A stretch of DNA of 64,000 nucleotides, taken from positions 186,001-250,000 of the forward strand of contig NZ_JALKCH010000003.1 in NCBI RefSeq assembly GCF_023016805.1, in the 5' to 3' direction. Positions 36,769 to 46,586 of this stretch are shown here, in pieces. The notes under the pieces were generated by a model that was not told the origin of the DNA, did not search any database, and saw nothing but the letters and a program-made list of their open reading frames with translations. Made by a program: the position numbers and the translations under genes. The stretch is from Ancylobacter crimeensis. GTDB lineage: Bacteria; Pseudomonadota; Alphaproteobacteria; Rhizobiales; Xanthobacteraceae. Within the stretch, counting starts at the first letter, position 1; the number at the start of each line of letters is the position of its first letter.

Positions 36769-38199
36769 GTGTCGCGACACCATCGTCAACCCGCTGCAGG
36801 TATGAACGCTTTCCGTCCCCCACAGCCGATTCCCACTCCCGAAGGCGCGTATCGGGAAGCTCCAGTCGGGCTATGCAATGTGGATGAGGCGGGTTGCATC
36901 TCGCTCGCAAACGAGAGCTTCGCGCAGATATGCGGAATGACGATAAACGCCCTCCTGGGCCAATCCATCGTCCTCGTCCTGCCTGAACTGGCTCCCCCGT
37001 TCGCGGCTGCGGCCGAGGAAGCAGTATCGGCGGACGTTTCGCTCGTTCGCGATGATCGAAGCCGCGTCCTGCGCGTACACATCAGGCCTTCTCCATCTGG
37101 ACATGCCCTGGCGTTTGTCGACATCACGGAAGACGCCGCTCGCCTCGCCGCACTGACCCAGCAGGCCGAGCGATCGGCTTTCGCGCTCGAGAGCGCCGGA
37201 CAGTGGGTGTGGGATTTCGACATGATCACGGACCGCGTCTGGCGATCGCAGCAGTGGAAGCGCACCCTCGGCTTCTCGCCGGACGAAATGCCGGATGCGG
37301 ACCAGCCATGGAGCATCGTTCACCCATCCGACCGCAAGATCATCGACAGCGCGATGCGGCGCATCCTCGCCGGCGAGGATAAGAGCTTCGAGGCAACATA
37401 CCGGCTGCGTCACAAGGACGGCTCATGGCGCTGGATTTTGAGCCGTGGCAAGGTCATCGCCGAGACCAGCGACGGACGGCCCGCGCGGATGCTTGCCACC
37501 AGCACCGACATCACGCGGCAGAAGGAAATCGAGCAGGAACTGGAGGCCGTCATCCGGCAACGCCGCCTGCTGGAGCACGACCTCGTCCTCGCCAACCGGC
37601 GGCTCAAGATGCTCGCGGAAATCGACAGCCTCACCGAGCTGCCGAACCGCCGGAAGTTTGACCGGGTGCTCGACCGTGAATTTCGGAGGATGCGGCGCAC
37701 ACGTCCAGTGCTTGCTCTTCTCATGATCGATATCGACCACTTCAAGCGGTACAATGATCTTTATGGCCATCCGGCCGGCGACGAATGCCTGCGCCTCGTC
37801 GCCGAGACGCTGCAACACGTCGCCCGACCGAGCCGGGATGTCGTCACACGTTACGGTGGCGAAGAGTTCGCGACGATCCTGATCGACACCAATCCCGACG
37901 ACGCGGCCAGCATGGCACGCGCGTTACAGGGCACCATTCGCGAACTGGCGATTCCGCATGAGGGCAGCCCGCAAGGGAGGATCACCATTTCCATCGGCTA
38001 CACATTCCTCACGCCGCAGAAGCGCGCACCGTGGTGTACACCGCAGCGATTGATCGAGGCCGCCGATCGCGCCCTCTATGCGGCGAAGGAAGCCGGACGC
38101 GACCACATCGGCTTCGCCGGCATCGAAGCGGACGGGAGCATCCAGATCGTGGTGACCAATCACCAGATGGACGCCCCGCCCGCTGAAATCGCGCGGTAG
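36769..38199 (+). CDS. PAS-PAS-GGDEF diguanylate cyclase
   Basis: A 476-residue soluble signalling protein. A first PAS domain covers about residues 25-120, a second PAS_3-type domain about 135-250 (GQWVWDFDMITDRVW, HPSDRK, FEATYRLRHKDGSWRWI), then a short coiled linker and a GGDEF domain about 285-455. The active-site motif is GGEEF at residues 363-367, with LTELPNRRKFD and MIDIDHFKRYND upstream, so cyclase activity is expected. The inhibitory RxxD site is not conserved: Pro occupies the Arg position. GTG at 36769 or ATG at 36802 could be the start. It ends seven bases from the convergent Fae-like gene. Confidence 0.9.
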   Translation: MSRHHRQPAAGMNAFRPPQPIPTPEGAYREAPVGLCNVDEAGCISLANESFAQICGMTINALLGQSIVLVLPELAPPFAAAAEEAVSADVSLVRDDRSRVLRVHIRPSPSGHALAFVDITEDAARLAALTQQAERSAFALESAGQWVWDFDMITDRVWRSQQWKRTLGFSPDEMPDADQPWSIVHPSDRKIIDSAMRRILAGEDKSFEATYRLRHKDGSWRWILSRGKVIAETSDGRPARMLATSTDITRQKEIEQELEAVIRQRRLLEHDLVLANRRLKMLAEIDSLTELPNRRKFDRVLDREFRRMRRTRPVLALLMIDIDHFKRYNDLYGHPAGDECLRLVAETLQHVARPSRDVVTRYGGEEFATILIDTNPDDAASMARALQGTIRELAIPHEGSPQGRITISIGYTFLTPQKRAPWCTPQRLIEAADRALYAAKEAGRDHIGFAGIEADGSIQIVVTNHQMDAPPAEIAR

Positions 38200-38206
38200 C
38201 GTCAGA

Positions 38207-38746
38207 TCAATATTCGACGACGCCGTCGAGAGCGTAGTGCTTGACGGTCGTGCGGTTGGCAATCAGCTGATCGACCGTCGGCTCGCCCTTCAGCGCACGA
38301 TCGATGGCAATTTTCATCGCCTCATACTGGGTGCGATAGAGATCGGCCTTGTCGAGGTCTGAATGCTCGGCGCAGCGGGGGTCGAGCCACACCATCACGA
38401 TCATGCAGATGTCGTCGGCAAGTTCCTTCGGAAGGATGCCCTCTGCCAGACAATCCACGATGGCGTCGCCGATGGCAGCCTGCACCACGCCGCCAAGAAG
38501 GTCGACATATTCGGCGCTCTGGATGGTGACCTTGGTGGTCATCATCGTGGCCGGACGAACCATCTGGTTCAGGTCGCGTACCACGAACATCCGCGTGTGC
38601 CCCTGAACCTGCCCCATCATCGAGGCGAAGGCCTGACCGGCCGGGCCACGAACGGAGCCGATGAGGACTTCCGGCATAGCGTCGGTGAACTGCCCTTCGG
38701 CGGCCAGAACGGTGGCCTCGCCGGTGCGGAACCAGATGTCGGTCAT
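38207..38746 (-). CDS. fae: Formaldehyde-activating enzyme (Fae) family paralogue
   Basis: A 179-residue Fae-family protein. Canonical Fae condenses formaldehyde with H4MPT. Shared text includes VLIGSVRGPAGQAF near residue 27, KVTIQSAEY near 70, AIVDCLAEGILPKE and the final helix YEAMKIAIDRALKGEP. By my alignment from memory, the catalytic His of canonical Fae (in AHIDLIIG) corresponds to Met24 here (AMPEVLIG), so normal condensing activity is doubtful. AAGGAG lies seven bases before the ATG. It is 17 kb from the H4MPT cluster, convergent with the GGDEF gene. A regulatory or sensing role, as proposed for Fae paralogues, is possible but inferred. Confidence 0.82.
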   Translation of the reverse strand: MTDIWFRTGEATVLAAEGQFTDAMPEVLIGSVRGPAGQAFASMMGQVQGHTRMFVVRDLNQMVRPATMMTTKVTIQSAEYVDLLGGVVQAAIGDAIVDCLAEGILPKELADDICMIVMVWLDPRCAEHSDLDKADLYRTQYEAMKIAIDRALKGEPTVDQLIANRTTVKHYALDGVVEY

Positions 38747-39054
38747 GGGATGCTCCTTGGCTGATGGGCGTGCGCATAGCATTGGTGACCGGAGCACGTC
38801 CACCGCCGTTTGGCAGTCCAGCGGCCACTGGGATCGTCCCCAAAATTCACAATTACCTGTCGCAATCCCGAAACCCTTGCGCTGCAGCGGGTCGAAGCGC
38901 GTCGTCGTCGCCGAATGTTGCCGAATCGTTAACTTGACTCGCCTAAGACTCTGGACACGGACCTACCGATTCGATTCAAATCGGCATGATTCGGAGAGAT
39001 GCGGCACGTCCCTCCGTTTACGGGGCACATGGACTTCGAGGGGGAGGCCGGCGG
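38747..39054. other. 308-bp divergent intergenic region, fae-like / histidine kinase
   Basis: No gene is seen. It must hold promoters in both directions. TTGACT at about 38934 is a possible -35 element for the kinase gene, and CCGATT...AATCGG (around 38966-38984) is a short inverted repeat downstream of it. No operator could be assigned. Confidence 0.35.
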
Positions 39055-41367
39055 ATGGCACGCGCCAACGCTGCTGACGCGTCTGCGCGCGTTCAGGCCA
39101 TGCGAGGTCTGGCGCGCTCGGTAGCAAAGCCTGCCTATCAGAGGCTGGTGGAGGCCGAGCCGTTCCTGCGGCGCGCCGTGCCGGCGCTCATCGTTGCGTT
39201 CATCGCCATAGTTGCCGTTGCCGCTATCGTTCAGATCCGCGCCTACCGCAATCAGGCCGTTGCCGACGCAAAGGACCAGCTCGCTCTCTTCTCACTCGCG
39301 ATCACCAACGAGGCTGGCTCGACCGCGCTTGCCGCCGGCAGGACGGACGTATTGCGCAACGCTCTGCCGCCTCGCGCTGCAGAAGCCGGCCGCAGCTATG
39401 CCGTCGCCGACGCGAACGGCACGGTCGTCGCGACCACCGATGGCACGGCGCAGAGCGCCGCCGAAGCCGCAGCTCTTCTCTCCAACGCGCAGCCGCTGGT
39501 CGTCTTCGCCGAGAATGCGGGCGTGCTGGAGGTGTCTCTTTCGGATGGCACGCCGGCATTGGCCACCGTCCGCAATCTCGGCGGCTCGAGCGGCCAGCTT
39601 CTGGCTGTCCAGCCCATCGGCTCAGCCCTCGCGAACTGGCGATCCGATACCATCCTGACCGTCACCCTGCTGACGACGACGGGGGGCGTCCTGCTCATTC
39701 TCGGCTTCGCCTTTCACTGGCAGGCCAGCCGCGCGCGGGAAGCCGACGGCATCTACGACACGGTGCGCGAGCGCATCGACACTGCGCTGAATCGGGGCCG
39801 TTGCGGGCTGTGGGATTGGGACATGGGCCGAGGCCGTATGTTCTGGTCCGATTCCATGTTCGAAATGCTCGGTCACGATCCACGGGATGAGTTGATCTCG
39901 TTCGGCGAAGTGGCGGAAATGATCCACCCAGACGACACGAACCTCTACGACATCGCCAAGGAGCTCGCCGACAAGCCTGGCCGCAGCATCGAACGTGTCT
40001 TCCGGATGAAGAACGCGGATGGCGACTGGCTCTGGGTGCGGGCGCGCTGCGAGGTCGTGCCGCAGGCCAGTGGGGAGGCGCCCCATCTTGTCGGCATTGC
40101 AATCGACGTGACCGAGGAACGACGGCTCGCCGAACGCACCGCCACCGCTGACATGCGGTTGCGGGATGCCATCGAGAGCATTTCCGAGTCCTTCGTGCTT
40201 TGGGACTGCAACAATCACCTCGTGATGTGCAACTCGAAGTTCCAGACCCTCTATGGTTTGCCGGACCATTGCACCGTGCCGGGCACGCCGTTCGAGAAAG
40301 TCGCGAACCACGCGCGCCAGCCAGTCGTGCGCATCCCATTGAAATCCGAAGACCGCCCCGAAGAAGGAGCGCGCGCCTTCGAAGCTCAGATCGAGGGCGG
40401 GCGCTGGCTCAAAGTGGCCGAGCGACGCACCAAGGATGGTGGCTTCGTCTCGGTCGGCACCGACATCACGGCACTGAAGCGCCACGAAGAGCGGCTCATG
40501 GAAAGCGAGAAGCGCCTGATGGCGCTGGTCGCGGACCTGCGCAAATCACAGCAGACGCTCGAATTCCAAGCCCAGCAACTCGCCGAACTCGCCCAGAATT
40601 ACGCGGATGAGAAAACGCGGGCAGAGCAGGCCAACCGCGCCAAGTCGGAATTCCTCGCCAATATGAGCCACGAGCTGCGAACGCCGCTCAATGCTATCAT
40701 CGGGTTCTCGGAACTGATGGAAAGCGGCTTGTTCGGCCCACTCGGTTCCGAAAAATACAATGAATACTGCCGCGATATTCGGGATTCCGGGCGCTATCTG
40801 CTGGATGTCATCAACGACATTCTCGATATGTCCCGCATCGAGGCAGGCCGCGTCCGCCTCGCCCTCCAACCCGTCCGGCTCGACGAGGTTGTGCAGGACG
40901 CACTGCGGGTCATGTCGGTGCGTGCCGATGAGAAACATCTCACGATGGCGGCCGAGATCGACACCGACGTAACCATCGAAGCCGACAAGCGGGCGTTGAA
41001 GCAGATCACGCTCAACTTGCTGTCGAATGCCATCAAGTTCACACCGGAACATGGACGCGTGACCGTCCGTACCCGGCTCTCCGCTCAATCGGCACTTCTC
41101 GTCATCGAGGACACCGGCATCGGCATCCCCCGGGCCGCGCTTGCCACGATCGGCAAGCCGTTCGAACAGGTCGAGAGCCAGTTCACCAAGACACACAAGG
41201 GCTCGGGCCTTGGCCTGGCCATCGCGCGCTCGCTGGTGGAACTGCATGGTGGCACGATGCGGATCCGTTCGTCCGAAGGTACCGGCACGACGGTGGTGAT
41301 CCGCATGCCGACGGCAGCGCGGCCCGGACGTCAGATGCGTGCCGACAGTCTCGACGCCGCCGAATGA
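39055..41367 (+). CDS. PleC/PdhS-like membrane PAS histidine kinase
   Basis: A 770-residue histidine kinase. Two membrane segments (about residues 42-62 and 200-221) enclose a periplasmic sensor region; two PAS-like domains follow (about 235-360 and 370-490), then a coiled coil and the kinase core. The dimerisation motif MSHELRTPLNAIIGFSELM puts the phospho-His at residue 539; N box NLLSNAIKF, G1 IEDTGIGIP and G2 GSGLGLAIA are complete. GFSELMESGLFGPLGSEKY closely resembles PleC/DivJ/PdhS kinases of alphaproteobacterial cell-cycle control. ATG at 39055 follows GGGGAGG at seven bases. No partner regulator is adjacent, as usual for that family. Confidence 0.88.
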   Translation: MARANAADASARVQAMRGLARSVAKPAYQRLVEAEPFLRRAVPALIVAFIAIVAVAAIVQIRAYRNQAVADAKDQLALFSLAITNEAGSTALAAGRTDVLRNALPPRAAEAGRSYAVADANGTVVATTDGTAQSAAEAAALLSNAQPLVVFAENAGVLEVSLSDGTPALATVRNLGGSSGQLLAVQPIGSALANWRSDTILTVTLLTTTGGVLLILGFAFHWQASRAREADGIYDTVRERIDTALNRGRCGLWDWDMGRGRMFWSDSMFEMLGHDPRDELISFGEVAEMIHPDDTNLYDIAKELADKPGRSIERVFRMKNADGDWLWVRARCEVVPQASGEAPHLVGIAIDVTEERRLAERTATADMRLRDAIESISESFVLWDCNNHLVMCNSKFQTLYGLPDHCTVPGTPFEKVANHARQPVVRIPLKSEDRPEEGARAFEAQIEGGRWLKVAERRTKDGGFVSVGTDITALKRHEERLMESEKRLMALVADLRKSQQTLEFQAQQLAELAQNYADEKTRAEQANRAKSEFLANMSHELRTPLNAIIGFSELMESGLFGPLGSEKYNEYCRDIRDSGRYLLDVINDILDMSRIEAGRVRLALQPVRLDEVVQDALRVMSVRADEKHLTMAAEIDTDVTIEADKRALKQITLNLLSNAIKFTPEHGRVTVRTRLSAQSALLVIEDTGIGIPRAALATIGKPFEQVESQFTKTHKGSGLGLAIARSLVELHGGTMRIRSSEGTGTTVVIRMPTAARPGRQMRADSLDAAE

Positions 41368-41375
41368 GTTGAAGC

Positions 41376-44300
41376 TCAAACGGCGTCCTCGACCCCGAGG
41401 ATCCGATTGAAGATCGCCCGAACCTGCGCCTGCGTCTCGACCAAATGGGCCTCCAGCGTCGAGAAATCCGGCAAGGCCCCTGCCCGCGCCATCAGCCGCC
41501 GTAAGGCCGGGCTTGCTGTCGTCGGGTCGAACGGCCCGCTCACCGCCAGCCGCAAGATTTGCGTGAGGTCGTGCAAGAGCCGGCAGGCATCGCCCAGCGC
41601 CTGCCCGTCCGGTGCGTCAAGTAGGCCGACGCGGATCGCCTCGGCGATCACCCGGGCGGTCGAGGTCCGTGCCAGCTCCGGATGGATCCGAGCATGGGCG
41701 AGCACGAGATACTGGGCAAGGAACTCGATGTCGACGAGCCCGCCGGCCGCATATTTCAGATCCCAGTTCCGATCCTCGTCCTTCTCGTCGGCAATGGCAT
41801 GGCGCATGTCGACGATATCGGCCGCCAGCCGCACAGGATCACGACGCCGGGCCAGAACCTGCCCGATGGCCGCCTTTACGGCCAGACGGAAATCAGGTTC
41901 GGCCCAAACAACGCGGGCACGCGTGAGAGCCATATGCTCCCACGTCCACGCCTCGTCCGACTGGTAAGCGATGAAGGCGGGAAGCCGGGTTGCGACTGGA
42001 CCGGAACGACCCGACGGACGCAGCCGCAGATCGACCTCATAGAGCTGCCCGGCATTGGTCGGCGTAGTAAGCGCGCTGACGAGGCGCTGGGTAAGGCGAG
42101 CAAAATACTGGCTGCCATGAAGCGGGCGAGAACCGTCCGATTCCGGCTGCTCGTCGTCGAAATCGTAGAGCACGATAAGATCGAGATCCGAACCCGCCGT
42201 CATCTCGCGCCCGCCCAGCTTGCCCATGGCGAGAACCGCAAGAGACGCGCCCTTCAGCCGGCCATGAGCTTCCTCGAACCGCGCCCTCACGGCCTTGCCA
42301 AGGCCACGGATGATGACATCGGCCAATCGTGCAAAGGCTTCTCCCGCCTGTGCGGCCGGAAGCGTGCCCGACAGGATACGCACACCGATGAGCACATGGT
42401 GCTCCTGCCGGAAACGCCGGGCCTGATCGAGCAGATCCTCTTCGTCGGCCGCATCCGCAAGCAAACTGGCGAGGCGCGCTTCAAGCTCCTGCTCGTCGGG
42501 AAGCGCACCGAAGAAGGCGGGATCGAGCAGTGCGTCCACCAGCGTCGGGCGATGAGCGATCATATCGCCGAGGCGCGGCGCCGTCGCCAGGATCGTCGCC
42601 AGCAGGCGGACGAGATCGGGATGCCGCTCCAGCGCAGAGAGCAGACGCTGTGCACCCGGCAGCTCTTGGAAGAAGCGGTCAGCTGCCCGTAGTGCGCTGT
42701 CGGGCTCCCCGCCCCGCGCGATCGCGTCGAGCAGCACCGGAACGAGAGCGGCGAGATGATCCCGCACACCGGGCATCCGCAAGGCTGGATAACGCCCTGA
42801 CAACCAGCCACGGACGATTGCGCTGGCGGCCAAAGGTTCGGCGTAGCCCAGACGATGCAGCGTTGCGAGGGTCTCGCGGTCATCGGCATCTTCGGGAAAG
42901 TCCAGCCGCCCCTCAACCACGGCGCGGGGCGGCGCATCCTCGAACAGGCGCGAATAATGCTCCTGCACGGTGAGGAGACGCGCCATCAGGGCCATCGCGA
43001 AGCTTTCGCGATTAGGATAACCCATGAACTGCGCGAAATGCGCAAGCGCGTCCTCATCCTCCGGCAGAGAATGCGTCTGCGCATCCGCAACCATCTGCAA
43101 CCGATGCTCGACGCGGCGCAGATAGAGATACGCGGCCGTCAATTCATCGCGTGCGGCTGCGCCGATCCAACCGCCTGCCGCCAGGCGCTCCAGCGCCTCG
43201 ATCGTTCGCGGCGTGCGCAGGCGAGGCTCGCGGCCACCGGCGATGAGTTGCTGGGTCTGGGCGAAAAACTCGATCTCCCGGATACCTCCCCGGCCGAGCT
43301 TCACATTGTGACCTTCCACCGCGATCGAACCGTGTCCGCGGAACGCGTGGATGTCCTGCTTCATGGCATGGACATCGGCCAGCGCCGCGTAGTCGAGCGA
43401 CCGGCGCCAGATGAAAGGCGAGAGCTGCTGCAGAAAGAGTTGGCCAAGCGCCAGATCACCGGCGACGGGGCGTGCCTTGATATAGGCCGCCCGTTCCCAG
43501 GTAGCGCCCTCGCGTTCGTAATAGTCGAGGGCGGCATCTGTGGAGAGCGCGACCTGTGTAGAAGCCGGATCAGGACGCAGGCGCAGATCGATGCGGGCCA
43601 CATAACCGTCCGCGGTGCGCTCTTGGAGCAGCTTCACCAATTGGCGGGTCAGGCGCACGAAAAAGGTGGCGGCCTCGACATCTTGGGCGAGCGGTGCGCG
43701 CTCGGTATCGTAAAGCACGATGAGATCGACATCGCTGGAGAAATTAAGCTCGCGGGCGCCGTGTTTGCCCATAGCGAGAATCACGTAGCCGCACCCGTGC
43801 ACGTCGGCGCGCACGATCTTTCCGGCATCCACCGACTGTCGGAGCAGAAAGGCGACGGCAGCAGCGATCGCTGTGTCGGCCGCGTCGGAAACGGCACCAG
43901 TCACGTCGTCGAGCCCGAAGACACCGCCCATGTCCGCGAGTGCGGCCGTCAGCGCCGCCTCGGCGCGAAGCCGACGCAAAGCGCGCATGACGCGCGCTTC
44001 ATCCTCGATGGCGGCTGCTGCGACTTCCATCAAGGCATCTGTCTTCGCCTGCGCGAGTACCATGAGCGGATCGCTCGTGAGAATGCGCAGGAGCCGTGCG
44101 GGATCCTGCCGGACGAGGTCGCTCAGGAAGGGGGAATGTTCGGCCACGGCAGAGCAAAGCTGCAGGGCCTTCGGCCTCTTGACAAGCAACGCCTTCAGGC
44201 GGGCGGCGACATCGGGATCCGAAGCGACAAGCTCGCCGAACCTGCGGCGTGCCTTCGTGGCATTGGCGACGACGGGAGCCTGATCGATGCGTGCGATAAG

Positions 44301-44414
44301 GGATGAACCGTCGACGATCTCGCGCTGCGAACGATTGGCCGGCTTGGCCCGGCTGCCTCCTTCGCTCTCTCTACCCGTCGACCGCACGCCCTTCGCCACC
44401 ATCGGACCTCCCAT
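41376..44414 (-). CDS. glnE: Bifunctional glutamine synthetase adenylyltransferase/deadenylase
   Basis: A 1012-residue GlnE, which adds and removes AMP on glutamine synthetase in response to PII and glutamine. Two nucleotidyltransferase domains are visible: the N-terminal one with LNFSSDVDLIVLYD near residue 220 and the C-terminal one with TAGSDLDLIVLYDFDDEQ near residue 735, each followed by a helical PII-uridylyl-like domain; the family text AVEGHNVKLGRGGIREIEFF is near residue 375. ATG at 44402, with GGGAGG close by, is an alternative start. Convergent with the kinase gene by eight bases; the upstream two-component pair and degP form a gene order conserved in rhizobia. Confidence 0.97.
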   Translation of the reverse strand: MGGPMVAKGVRSTGRESEGGSRAKPANRSQREIVDGSSLIARIDQAPVVANATKARRRFGELVASDPDVAARLKALLVKRPKALQLCSAVAEHSPFLSDLVRQDPARLLRILTSDPLMVLAQAKTDALMEVAAAAIEDEARVMRALRRLRAEAALTAALADMGGVFGLDDVTGAVSDAADTAIAAAVAFLLRQSVDAGKIVRADVHGCGYVILAMGKHGARELNFSSDVDLIVLYDTERAPLAQDVEAATFFVRLTRQLVKLLQERTADGYVARIDLRLRPDPASTQVALSTDAALDYYEREGATWERAAYIKARPVAGDLALGQLFLQQLSPFIWRRSLDYAALADVHAMKQDIHAFRGHGSIAVEGHNVKLGRGGIREIEFFAQTQQLIAGGREPRLRTPRTIEALERLAAGGWIGAAARDELTAAYLYLRRVEHRLQMVADAQTHSLPEDEDALAHFAQFMGYPNRESFAMALMARLLTVQEHYSRLFEDAPPRAVVEGRLDFPEDADDRETLATLHRLGYAEPLAASAIVRGWLSGRYPALRMPGVRDHLAALVPVLLDAIARGGEPDSALRAADRFFQELPGAQRLLSALERHPDLVRLLATILATAPRLGDMIAHRPTLVDALLDPAFFGALPDEQELEARLASLLADAADEEDLLDQARRFRQEHHVLIGVRILSGTLPAAQAGEAFARLADVIIRGLGKAVRARFEEAHGRLKGASLAVLAMGKLGGREMTAGSDLDLIVLYDFDDEQPESDGSRPLHGSQYFARLTQRLVSALTTPTNAGQLYEVDLRLRPSGRSGPVATRLPAFIAYQSDEAWTWEHMALTRARVVWAEPDFRLAVKAAIGQVLARRRDPVRLAADIVDMRHAIADEKDEDRNWDLKYAAGGLVDIEFLAQYLVLAHARIHPELARTSTARVIAEAIRVGLLDAPDGQALGDACRLLHDLTQILRLAVSGPFDPTTASPALRRLMARAGALPDFSTLEAHLVETQAQVRAIFNRILGVEDAV

Positions 44415-44518
44415 TCCGCTCAGTCATACACCACGGCATCTTTTGCAAAAGTGACCAAGTGCCCCGATGCCGGAGAAGGCAACCGAACACCGACGCGAAC
44501 GGCGCCCGCACACAGGGA

Positions 44519-45940
44519 TCAATCCCCCGAGACCGGCTCCAGAGGAAGCTCGATGACGATGCGAAGGCCGGGCGCATTATCCTCAAGAGCAAGCGTGCCG
44601 CCATGCAGATGCACCACGGCGGAAACCAGCGAAAGTCCCAGCCCGGAACCGGGCCGCGTCCGGCTCGCCTCCAGTCGTACAAAGCGTTCCAGCACCCTTG
44701 CACGGTCCAGCTCCGGGATGCCGGCACCCTGGTCGGCCACGGTGATGCGCGCCCGCTCGCCGATCGGCTCGCCGGCAATCCGAATGGTGCGGCTCACGCC
44801 GTCTTCCTCGTCCGGGCAGGAATATTTGATGGCATTGTCGACGAGGTTCGACAGTGCCTGTCCGATCAGTTCCCGCACGCCGCGCACCATCAGGGGGCCT
44901 TGCGCCGTCACCTCGAAGGACAACCCCTTTTCCTCCGCCAGCGGTTCATAGAGCTCGGCGACGCTCTCCACTGTCTCCGCAAGATCGAACGGCACCATGC
45001 CGGCACGGGCCTGCCCCGCCTCTGCACGCGCGATCATCAGAAGCGCATCGAAGATGCGGATCAACGTGTCCGATTCCTCGATGGTCTGTTCGGTCGCGGC
45101 ACGCCACTGGACGTCGGTGCTCGCTGTCCGCAATGCATCCTCGGCCCGATTTCGCAGGCGGGTCAGCGGTGTCTTGAGATCATGGGCGATGTTGTCGGAA
45201 ACCTGCTTCAGCCCGGCGAGAAGGACCTCGATGCGCTCCAGCATCGCGTTGACGCTGAGGGCAAGGCGATCGAACTCGTCATCCGTACCGGCGAGCGGCA
45301 GCCGGCCGGTCAGATCGCCGGCCATGATACGGTCGGAGGTCGCGGTCATCTCGTCGATGCGCTTCAGCACGCGACGCGTGACGAACAGGCCGCCGGCCAC
45401 GCCGAGCAGCACGAGCACCGCCACGCTCCACAGCGCAGGGCGGATGATGATGCGACGCAGCTCCTCGCGCTCGACCACGTCGCGCCCGATCAGCAGCCGG
45501 AATTCGCCGGGGAGGAATATGACCTTCACCACGGCCCGACTGGTATGCCCGTCGGTATCCTCCGAGCGCACATAGTCGATTTCCTTCCAGCCTTCGCTGT
45601 CCAGGAAGTTCAGCGGCAGGTTGAGGACATTGCCGGCGACATTCTCGCCGGTAAAGGTCGTAAGGAGGTAAAGGCCTGCCCCTGGTTGCCGGGAGCGGCG
45701 GTTGATGATGCTGGCAAGGCGATTGACGCCACCGATGGTGTATTGCTGCGAAAGGATCTTCGCCTCTGTCTCGATCGCATCGGTCACCTGCCCGACGACG
45801 AGGCGCTGCGTGTGCCAGCCCAGATAGGCAATGATCGACGCCGCAAAAATCGCGAAGGCCAGCAGATAGGCCGCGATCAGCTTGAATGCGGTTGTGCGGA
45901 TCAGCCTACCGAGCGCCGTCACGGACGATGTAACCGGCAC
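44519..45940 (-). CDS. OmpR-type sensor histidine kinase
   Basis: A 473-residue sensor kinase. Transmembrane helices at about residues 18-42 and 172-192 flank a 130-residue periplasmic domain; a HAMP linker (RRVLKRIDEMTATSDRIMAGDL) leads to the dimerisation helix with the phospho-His in DNIAHDLKTPLTRLR near residue 247, then N box NLVDNAIKY and G boxes VADQGAGIP and GSGLGLSLVS. GTG at 45940 overlaps the regulator gene by 35 bases; GTG at 45922 gives a 17-base overlap and may be real. Partner is the adjacent OmpR-type regulator. Beside degP, an envelope-stress role is plausible; signal unknown. Confidence 0.9.
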   Translation of the reverse strand: MPVTSSVTALGRLIRTTAFKLIAAYLLAFAIFAASIIAYLGWHTQRLVVGQVTDAIETEAKILSQQYTIGGVNRLASIINRRSRQPGAGLYLLTTFTGENVAGNVLNLPLNFLDSEGWKEIDYVRSEDTDGHTSRAVVKVIFLPGEFRLLIGRDVVEREELRRIIIRPALWSVAVLVLLGVAGGLFVTRRVLKRIDEMTATSDRIMAGDLTGRLPLAGTDDEFDRLALSVNAMLERIEVLLAGLKQVSDNIAHDLKTPLTRLRNRAEDALRTASTDVQWRAATEQTIEESDTLIRIFDALLMIARAEAGQARAGMVPFDLAETVESVAELYEPLAEEKGLSFEVTAQGPLMVRGVRELIGQALSNLVDNAIKYSCPDEEDGVSRTIRIAGEPIGERARITVADQGAGIPELDRARVLERFVRLEASRTRPGSGLGLSLVSAVVHLHGGTLALEDNAPGLRIVIELPLEPVSGD

Positions 45941-46586
45941 CGCGCACCGTATGGAGCAGCGGGGGCTCGAAGCCCTTGTCGATCTTGGAACGCAGCCGGG
46001 AAACGTGGACGTCGATCACATTGGTCTGCGGGTCGAAATGATAGTCCCACACATTCTCGAGCAGCATGGTGCGCGTCACCACCTGCCCGGCATGGCGCAT
46101 GAGATATTCCAGCAGCCGGAATTCGCGCGGCTGCAGGACGATCTCCTGTCCGCTGCGCATGACACGGTGCGCGAGACGGTCAAGCTCCAGGTCGGCGACG
46201 CGATAGGTGGTTTCGGTCGCCTGCGGACCGCCGCGCCGCGCCAGCGCTTCGACGCGCGCCAGCAGTTCGGAAAAGGCATAGGGCTTGGGAAGGTAATCGT
46301 CCCCGCCGGCGCGCAGGCCGGTCACGCGATCGTCCACCTGCCCCAGCGCGGAGAGAATCAGCACCGGCGTCTTGTCGCCGCGGGCGCGCAGTTCGGCGAT
46401 AAGGGAAAGACCGTCGCGGCGCGGCAGCATGCGGTCGACGATCAGGACATCATAACCGCCATCCAGTGCAAGGCTCAAACCCTCGTCGCCATCGCTCGCG
46501 AGATCCACCACAAAACCCGCCTCGCGGAAGGCCTTACGCAGATAATCGGCAGCGGCGCGATCATCTTCGACGACGAGTAGGCGCAT
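45906..46586 (-). CDS. OmpR-family response regulator
   Basis: A 226-residue regulator: receiver domain 1-115 with acidic pair EDD at 7-9, phospho-acceptor Asp51 (VLIVDRMLP) and Lys in YLPKPYAF near residue 100; winged-helix DNA-binding domain 130-225 with PREFRLLEYLMRHAGQVVTR and NVIDVHVSRLRSKID. AAGAAGAG stands before the ATG at 46586. Pairs with the overlapping kinase gene and reads away from degP, 495 bases distant on the same strand, so degP is a possible but unproven target. Confidence 0.93.
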   Translation of the reverse strand: MRLLVVEDDRAAADYLRKAFREAGFVVDLASDGDEGLSLALDGGYDVLIVDRMLPRRDGLSLIAELRARGDKTPVLILSALGQVDDRVTGLRAGGDDYLPKPYAFSELLARVEALARRGGPQATETTYRVADLELDRLAHRVMRSGQEIVLQPREFRLLEYLMRHAGQVVTRTMLLENVWDYHFDPQTNVIDVHVSRLRSKIDKGFEPPLLHTVRGAGYIVRDGAR

